Below are positions 59,601 to 64,000 of a stretch of DNA of 64,000 nucleotides, in pieces (within the stretch, counting starts at the first letter, position 1; each line of letters begins with the position of its first letter). This DNA comes from Micromonospora alfalfae. Lineage in GTDB: Bacteria; Actinomycetota; Actinomycetes; Mycobacteriales; Micromonosporaceae. A program made the position numbers and the translations under genes. Under the pieces are notes generated by a model that saw only the letters and a list, made by a program, of their open reading frames with translations, was not told the origin of the DNA and made no database searches. Where the stretch lies: NCBI RefSeq assembly GCF_022230925.1, contig NZ_JAKKFH010000062.1, forward strand, positions 310,001 through 374,000, given 5' to 3'.

Positions 59601-62181
59601 CCTCCTCGACCGGCGGCTCCGGTTCACCGGCGGCCGCCTGCCTGCTCGGGTAGATCGCCGGGTCGCCCTGCTTGAGCCAGATCTCCCCGGTCCGGGTGAC
59701 GTCGATGCTGCGGTCCTGGGCGACGTCCTTCGTACCAGCCTTGTCGACAACCAGGAAGTTCACCGACGTCGCGCCCGGCTTGAGTTTCACCCAGGCGAAC
59801 CGGCCGTAGGAGTCCTCCCCGGCGAACGGCTGCCCCTTCGGCCACTCGGTGACGTACGCCGGGTCGATGTCCCCCCAGGCGTACAGCCCCCAGTCGTCGT
59901 ACCCTCCGGCCGGGCGTTGGTAGTGCACCACCGCCCACTCCCGGGAGCTGCCCTGCGGCGGGGTCCCCACGACGGCTGTGGACCTGGCGGTGGCGGTACG
60001 GCCCCGGCCATCGCGGACCACCGCCTTGTACTCGACCCGGGTGCCGCCGGCCAGGCCGGTCAGGTCGTGCTGCACCGTGTACGGGGCGTGGTCGGCGCTG
60101 CCCAGCAGCGTCCACCGACCGCCGGCCACCCGGGCCGCGACGGTGACTGTGGCCAGGGGATCGCCTGTCACCCGGGCGGTGACCGCCGCCCTGGTGGCGA
60201 CCGGCGCGTCCGGAACCGGGCTGGTGATGGTGATGGTCGGCTTGTCGGCCGCCGGTGCGATGGGTTGACCGGCCCGGTACACGGCGGCCGACAGCGGCGG
60301 CACGGTGAGGGTCAGTTCACCGTCGTCGCCGGCCCGCGCTGCGGCACAACATGCGCCGGAGGCCGGTCCGGTGCCGGCGCCGCCGTAGATGCCGGTGAAG
60401 GTGGCGCCGGCCGACCAGGTGTCCACCGTGACAGTCTGCGCGGTGTCGGCGTTGTTCACTGCCACCACGTACTCGGTGCGGTCTGCCGGGGCGATCCGGG
60501 AGGCGGCGAAGACGCCCGGCCCGTCGGCCGCGTACCTGGTGACCTGGACGCCGTCGCGCAACGCCGGGTGGGCCTGGCGCAGCCGGCCCAGGTCGGCGAT
60601 GGTCCGGTACAGCGGGTGGGTCGGGTCGAACTGGTCGGCGGCGTGGGTGCGGTCGGTGCCGAGCAGGTCGTCGTCGAGGTAGTCGGGAACCGACGAGGCG
60701 AACATGTCCTGGCGGGCGTCCTTGTCCCCGCCCGGGCCGGTGAAGCCCTGCTCGTCGCCGGAGTAGACCACCGGCTGGCCCCGGGTCAGGAACATCAACT
60801 GGTGCGCGAGCTGGTCACGACGCAGGTGGCTGGCCGGGTCGCTGCCACCCCCGGCGATGAACGATCCGATCCGGCCCATGTCATGGTTGCCGAGGAAGGT
60901 GGTCAACCGGCCCGCGTCGGTGTCCCGGGCCGCGTAGAGGTCGTCGCGGGCGTACACGTCGGCGAGCGCCTTCGCGGAGCCGGCACCGGCGGTGAAGCCC
61001 CGCGCGGCCTCCTGGAAGGCGAAGTCGAGGGTGGCCGGCAGGCCACCCTGGCGGACGTAGCTGGAGCTGATCTCCGGATCGGCGCTGTACACCTCGCCGA
61101 ACATGAAGAAGTCCTTCTTGCCGGCCTTCTCCGCGGCCCGCTCGATGCCCTGGCTGAACTGCGGCCAGAAGTCCATGTTGACGTGCTTCACGGTGTCCAG
61201 TCGGAAGCCGTCGACGCCGGTCGCGCCGATCCAGTCCCCGTACGCCTTGGTCAAGCCCCGGACCACCTCGGGACGCTCGGTCCACAGGTCGTCGAGACCG
61301 AAGAAGTCGCCGTACTCGCTGTTCTCGCCGGCGAACGTGGAGTCACCCCGGTTGTGGTACATGGTGGCGTCGTTCAGCCAGGCCGGGACCTTGACGCTCG
61401 CGTCCTTCGGTTCGGCGAACGTCGGCGTGTACGGGAAGGACTCCTTGTCGACCGGCGGGAACGCCCGGCTGCCGTCGGCGTGGTTGCGGTCCTCGAAGGC
61501 CCGGCCCTGCGCGTCGGTGTACGGCGAGGTCGCCTTGTCCACGTACGCGTACTTGTCCTCGGCGTACTTGATGACGTCAGCGGTGTGGTTGACGATCACG
61601 TCGAGGTAGATCTTGACGCCGCGCTGGTGGGCGAGCCTGACCAGCCGCTTCATCTCTTCCATCGTGCCGAAGTGCGGGTCCACCTGGGTGAAGTCGGTGA
61701 TCCAGTAGCCGTGGTAGCCGGCCGAGATGTCGTCGCCAGCGCCCTGCACGGGCCGGTTCTTGAAGATCGGCGCGAGCCAGATGGCGGTGGTGCCCATCCC
61801 CTGGATGTAGTCCAACTTGTCGATGACGCCAGCGAGGTCGCCGCCGTGGTAGAAGCCCTTGTCGGTCGGGTCGAGGCCGGTCCGCAGCCGGTCGCCGGTG
61901 AGGCCGCCCCGGTCGTTGCGGGGGTCTCCGTTGGCGAACCGGTCCGGCAGGACGAAGTAGAACTGCTCGGCTCGGGCGGAGTTGCCGCCAGCCTTCAGCA
62001 GCGCCTCGGCGGTGGGTTCGTCACGCCACTGGGTCGCGCCGCCAAGCGTGAGTGGGGCGCCGTCGGCCGGCCGGGGGCCTGCGGCGGCGGGGTGCACGGC
62101 GACCGGAGCGCCGACGAGCGTGACGGTGAGCAGGGAGGCAAGGGCCAGCAGGGCGGTGCGCGGTATCGGCGGGGGTTTCAT
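56656..62181 (-). CDS. Secreted double-catalytic amylopullulanase (GH13 amylase + pullulanase)
   Basis: 1841 residues from ATG 62181 with GAGGAAGG upstream. Signal peptide 1-35. First GH13 alpha-amylase domain: DVIVNHT (near 194), GFRLDTVKHV (nucleophile near 329), FGEVYS (Glu near 363), GNHDMGR (near 430). Two PUD/CBM41 starch-binding modules (WAVVHYQRPAGGYDDWGLYAW near 747; TAVLHYRRADGNYDGWGLHLW near 863). Pullulanase GH13_14 domain: YNWGYDP (near 1318), DVVYNHT (1363), DGFRFDLMGHH (1431), GEGWNF (1472), HDNE (1604). Cleaves alpha-1,4 and alpha-1,6 bonds of starch outside the cell. Upstream MalR-like site. Confidence 0.95.
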   Translation of the reverse strand: MKPPPIPRTALLALASLLTVTLVGAPVAVHPAAAGPRPADGAPLTLGGATQWRDEPTAEALLKAGGNSARAEQFYFVLPDRFANGDPRNDRGGLTGDRLRTGLDPTDKGFYHGGDLAGVIDKLDYIQGMGTTAIWLAPIFKNRPVQGAGDDISAGYHGYWITDFTQVDPHFGTMEEMKRLVRLAHQRGVKIYLDVIVNHTADVIKYAEDKYAYVDKATSPYTDAQGRAFEDRNHADGSRAFPPVDKESFPYTPTFAEPKDASVKVPAWLNDATMYHNRGDSTFAGENSEYGDFFGLDDLWTERPEVVRGLTKAYGDWIGATGVDGFRLDTVKHVNMDFWPQFSQGIERAAEKAGKKDFFMFGEVYSADPEISSSYVRQGGLPATLDFAFQEAARGFTAGAGSAKALADVYARDDLYAARDTDAGRLTTFLGNHDMGRIGSFIAGGGSDPASHLRRDQLAHQLMFLTRGQPVVYSGDEQGFTGPGGDKDARQDMFASSVPDYLDDDLLGTDRTHAADQFDPTHPLYRTIADLGRLRQAHPALRDGVQVTRYAADGPGVFAASRIAPADRTEYVVAVNNADTAQTVTVDTWSAGATFTGIYGGAGTGPASGACCAAARAGDDGELTLTVPPLSAAVYRAGQPIAPAADKPTITITSPVPDAPVATRAAVTARVTGDPLATVTVAARVAGGRWTLLGSADHAPYTVQHDLTGLAGGTRVEYKAVVRDGRGRTATARSTAVVGTPPQGSSREWAVVHYQRPAGGYDDWGLYAWGDIDPAYVTEWPKGQPFAGEDSYGRFAWVKLKPGATSVNFLVVDKAGTKDVAQDRSIDVTRTGEIWLKQGDPAIYPSRQAAAGEPEPPVEEGTAVLHYRRADGNYDGWGLHLWDGAANPTEWSAPLRPSAVDAFGAVFRVPLAAGATGLNYIIHNGDTKDLPDDQRLDFASAGREVWLLAATPGRLLPSTATTASGDTDISKQKAHWIDRSTVAWQTPPTDGRTYALVTAPTGGVSVVDGELAGTYTTLPLRAQRNGLTEAQRDRFPHLWSYRSFALDRADLAKVPAALRGQLLVTERDAEGALLAATGVQIPGVLDDVYSRATDATLGPTFAGRTPSLALWAPTAHSVRLQLFDSPTAAPRTVPMRRDDRTGVWSVRGDHTWTGRFYRYEVRAWQPAAQRMVTASVTDPYAVALAADSTHSQLVDLNDPALAPTGWRTLRKPAPVPAAKAQITELSVRDFSIADDTVPTERRGTFLAFTDPKTAGMTHLRALGDAGVTHLHLLPAFDFATIPEKRADQREPACDLAALPPDSAEQQKCVAAVAEADGYNWGYDPLHYTVPEGGYAVDPVGAARTTEFRRMVAGVNDAGLRVVMDVVYNHTSAAGTDAKSVLDQIVPGYYHRLLEDGSVANSTCCANTAPEHAMMGKLVVDSLVTWARQYKVDGFRFDLMGHHPKANILAVRAALDRLTVARDGVDGRAIMLYGEGWNFGEVANDARFVQATQANMAGTGIGTFNDRLRDAVRGGGPFDANPRVQGFASGLYTDPNGDAANGSPAEQKARLLHAHDLIKVGLTGNLRGYRFTDTAGREVTGAQVDYNGSPAGYTAAPGEAVTYADAHDNEILYDALAYKLPQATTAADRSRMQVLALGTVVLGQGTGFVTAGTERLRSKSLDRNSYNSGDWFNQIRWGCERGNGFGAGLPPAPDNEDKWSYAKPLLADPTLVPDCAAINTTDARYAELLRIRASSPVFGLATAEQVQRRVAFPLSGAQETPGVLTMTLDAGGLGGPWKSLTVVFNSTPSAADQTVTGLRGADVALHPVLVDSADPVLRTASFDRAAGTFTVPARSVAVFVQK

Positions 62182-62235
62182 CGACGCCTTCCTCTGGTCG
62201 CTGATTGGCCGCACGCTAACCCTTGCCGAAACATT

Positions 62236-62252
62236 CTGCAATACCTTGCAAA
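62236..62252. promoter_or_regulatory. MalR-type operator candidate
   Basis: CTGCAATACCTTGCAAA, 55 bases before the amylopullulanase start. In gene direction it reads TTTGCAAGGTATTGCAG. Sites built on CTTGCAG/TTGCAAG repeats are known before amylase and maltose genes regulated by MalR in Streptomyces. Pattern match only; no malR in the window. Confidence 0.55.
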
Positions 62253-62291
62253 CATGGTCGCAACAAAGCAGCATCCTTGCGGAAGCGCCGC

Positions 62292-62987
62292 TCAGAGCCC
62301 GTTACAGCGGACCCCGTCCACCGTGCACGCGCGGGGCGTCTGCGACGCCCGCTCGATGTGGAACCGCAACGACACCGAACCGCCCGGCGACACGTCGACG
62401 CCGCTGACGTAGGTGAAGCCGTCGTCGGACTGGCGGATCGTCCCCTGTGGTACGCCCTCCACCCAGGCGGTCACCAGCCGCCCACCGGAGAACTCCAACC
62501 GCACCGTCCAACCACGGCTCCGGGTGGACGTGTTGACCATCGCCACCTCGCCGATGAAACCCCCGTCGAAGCTCTGCACCACCCGGTACCGCCCGGTCAT
62601 CGCCGGCTGCCCCGGCGCGGCCCGGCTCGGCGACCGCGTCGCCGACGGCTTTCCGATCGGACCGGCCGTCGGATCGGCCGTTGGTGAACCGGACCCTGCT
62701 GCGGCGCTCGGCGGCAACCCGCTCGCACGGCCGGATATCCCCGGCAGCACCGGCGCCGGAGACGGCACCGAGGTGGGCACGCTCGGAGCCACCACCACCG
62801 CAGACGGCACCGGCAGTGCCGGCGGTTGCGCGCCGTCCGGCGCGGGGCTACGTCCCCGGTACGCGCCCAGGGCCACGATGAGCAGGACCACCATCACGAC
62901 GACACCGGCGCCGACCACGATCCAGGGCGACGTGGCGATCGCCACCGGACCGTGTGGCGGGCGCGGAACACGGCGCATGCCGGACAT
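62292..62987 (-). CDS. Membrane-anchored protein with CBM2-like domain
   Basis: 231 residues from ATG 62987 (AAGGAGG three bases upstream; a second ATG nine bases later is also possible). One helix (WIVVGAGVVVMVVLLIVALG), a Pro/Ser/Ala linker about 50-130, then a CBM2-fold domain: YRVVQSFDGGFIGEVAMVNT, RGWTVRLEFSGGRLV, and two Cys at the end (ACTVDGVRCNGL). No catalytic residues. Probably binds cell-wall or substrate polysaccharide. Next to the amylopullulanase gene on the same strand, with a related protein upstream. Confidence 0.85.
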   Translation of the reverse strand: MSGMRRVPRPPHGPVAIATSPWIVVGAGVVVMVVLLIVALGAYRGRSPAPDGAQPPALPVPSAVVVAPSVPTSVPSPAPVLPGISGRASGLPPSAAAGSGSPTADPTAGPIGKPSATRSPSRAAPGQPAMTGRYRVVQSFDGGFIGEVAMVNTSTRSRGWTVRLEFSGGRLVTAWVEGVPQGTIRQSDDGFTYVSGVDVSPGGSVSLRFHIERASQTPRACTVDGVRCNGL

Positions 62988-63101
62988 GTACCTCCTTCAG
63001 CGGACCGTCCGCGCAGCGTAGCGATCGGCGGCCCGGCCCGGAAAGCCTTGGCGGTGCGGCGGTGCGGCGGTGCGGCGGCGCTGGGGTGCGGCGGCGCTGG
63101 C

Positions 63102-63776
63102 TCAGCCGATCCGGCAGTCGGCCCCGTTGATCGTGCACTTGACCGGTCGCTGCCCCGAGTCACCCCAGCCGACGCGCAGCCGCAGCCTCCGGGAGTCACC
63201 CGCGTCCAGCGAACGGGTGCCGCGCAACACGAACTTTCCGTGCCCGCTGCCCTGCACCGAGACGCCCGAGTCATCACCCACTCGCAGAGTCCAGGTGTCG
63301 TCGTCGAACACCAACTCCACCTGCCAGTCCGCCGACCGACTCGACTCGTTGGCGATCGCCAGCACCGCCGCGTCCCCGTCCCAGCCGTTCGAACCGACCT
63401 CGTACCTGGCGTTGACCGTCTGGTCCGCCGACGGCGCCAACAGGACGCTCGTCCGCCCCGGAGTCGGCGAGCCGGTGACGGAGGCTCGCGGTGACGGCGT
63501 CCGACTGCTGCGTGACGGTCGCGGCGACACCGAGCGCCGCTCCACAGCGGCCGGAGTCGGCCCACCGGTGGCCGACGCGGCGGCCGGCATGGTCGGCAGG
63601 AACGCCGGAGGCGCTGCCTGCGGCGGCGCGTCCCGCTCCCTGGTCCGAAACGACAACAGCGCGATCACCAGGAGCACCACCAGCGCGCACACACCGAGCA
63701 GCACCACGATCCACGGAACCGACACCAACACCCGCGCCGCACGCGAATCTGCCGCACCGTCCGGCCGCACCGCCAT
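63102..63776 (-). CDS. Membrane-anchored CBM2-like protein, paralog
   Basis: 224 residues, start ATG 63776 with GGGGAGA upstream. One helix (WIVVLLGVCALVVLLVIALL), a Ser/Pro/Arg linker about 50-115, then a CBM2-like sandwich: ARYEVGSNGWDGDAAVLAI, WQVELVFDDDTWTLRV and the ending CTINGADCRIG (two Cys, as in the next gene, CTVDGVRC). Same architecture as the neighbour, so the pair arose by duplication. No enzymatic motif. Confidence 0.85.
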   Translation of the reverse strand: MAVRPDGAADSRAARVLVSVPWIVVLLGVCALVVLLVIALLSFRTRERDAPPQAAPPAFLPTMPAAASATGGPTPAAVERRSVSPRPSRSSRTPSPRASVTGSPTPGRTSVLLAPSADQTVNARYEVGSNGWDGDAAVLAIANESSRSADWQVELVFDDDTWTLRVGDDSGVSVQGSGHGKFVLRGTRSLDAGDSRRLRLRVGWGDSGQRPVKCTINGADCRIG

Positions 63777-63874
63777 CAGGTCTCCCCTCGTCCCCCACCG
63801 ACGCGACAGCGTAGCCAGCGCCGCACGGACCGGAAACCAGGCGGGTACGGATCGGGCCGACCGGCCCCCGTCGG

Positions 63875-64000
63875 TCAGCCCGTCCGGACGACAGTGCAGA
63901 TCAGTGGTCCGTCATCCGAGATACGCAACAGGTAGCGGTACCGTTCCCCCGGCACCGCCTGCCCCCGACTGTCCAGGAACTCCCACTCCACCGCCACCAT
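63875..64000 (-). CDS. C-terminal fragment of a third gene (runs off the window)
   Basis: 42 codons read from the window edge to TGA: VAVEWEFLDSRGQAVPGERY, then YLLRISDDGPLICTVVRTG. Open at the edge; the Met at 64000 may be internal. W-x-FLD and the IC near the end recall a small sandwich domain, but the family cannot be decided. Same strand as the two CBM2-like genes. Confidence 0.55.
   Translation of the reverse strand: MVAVEWEFLDSRGQAVPGERYRYLLRISDDGPLICTVVRTG

Noticed and set aside
59257..62412. 1051-codon plus-strand open frame
   Set aside because: Shadow of the amylopullulanase on the other strand; no domain or ribosome site.
1..64000. tRNA, rRNA, riboswitch of a known class, prophage, biosynthetic megasynthase
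   Set aside because: No cloverleaf with a TTCGAATCC-type arm, no rRNA segments, no phage structural genes and no PKS/NRPS modules were recognised by reading.

Overview
The window is very GC-rich chromosomal DNA of an actinobacterium, most likely a Micromonosporaceae member (Micromonospora-like). The evidence is the codon bias, frequent GTG starts, ATGA/GTGA gene overlaps, a mycobacterial-type moxR...fabG-inhA-ferrochelatase gene order, and many secreted polysaccharide-active enzymes. Most of it is ordinary core and accessory chromosome. No tRNA, rRNA, CRISPR array, prophage or intact insertion sequence was recognised; two transposase remnants (IS5-like at 7148-7300, IS630-like at 11201-11349) are visible.

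Layout. 1-5200: 3' end of a MurL-like gene, a PucR regulator, argG with ArgR-type boxes, and a SPOUT RNA methyltransferase. 5300-11400: a ThDP-dependent oxidase/decarboxylase, a NarL-type two-component pair, a Tat-type serine hydrolase, and a degraded patch. 11385-16182: a secreted protein of unknown function plus an ABC permease/ATPase operon, divergent from an OmpR-type two-component pair. 16313-25750: class A PBP, membrane protein, SPFH and NfeD pair, serine hydrolase, DUF3097 protein, HAD phosphatase. 25766-36143 (mostly minus): ferrochelatase, InhA, FabG, VWA protein, DUF58 protein and MoxR, interrupted by a plus-strand block (second NarL-type pair, alpha/beta hydrolase, acyltransferase, microprotein). 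36385-42809: bPH2-domain proteins, PadR unit, PAP2 phosphatase, hotdog thioesterase, MBL hydrolase. 42815-64000: carbohydrate and surface region with GH27 + CBM13, PfkB kinase, XdhC, AA10 LPMO + CBM2, asparagine synthetase, Xaa-Pro aminopeptidase, two tandem beta-helix surface paralogs, an 1841-residue double-catalytic amylopullulanase, and two or three membrane-anchored CBM2-like proteins.

How the genes work together. The fabG-inhA-cpfC genes supply FAS-II reductases and haem iron insertion; moxR-DUF58-VWA is a chaperone-like unit. The glycan genes appear separately regulated, with a LacI-type operator at GH27 and a TTGCAA-type MalR-like site at the amylopullulanase.

The least explained structure is intergenic. 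At least seven gaps hold long inverted repeats whose arms mostly start with GATC at the outer tip, differ from locus to locus, yet stay self-complementary, often flanked by G/C homopolymeric tracts. The second is the pair of beta-helix paralogs, which share an upstream module (TTCTCATACGG then GCTACAA-N5-TTGTAGC) placed exactly 61 nt before each start codon. All assignments come from reading the sequence; no database search was run.
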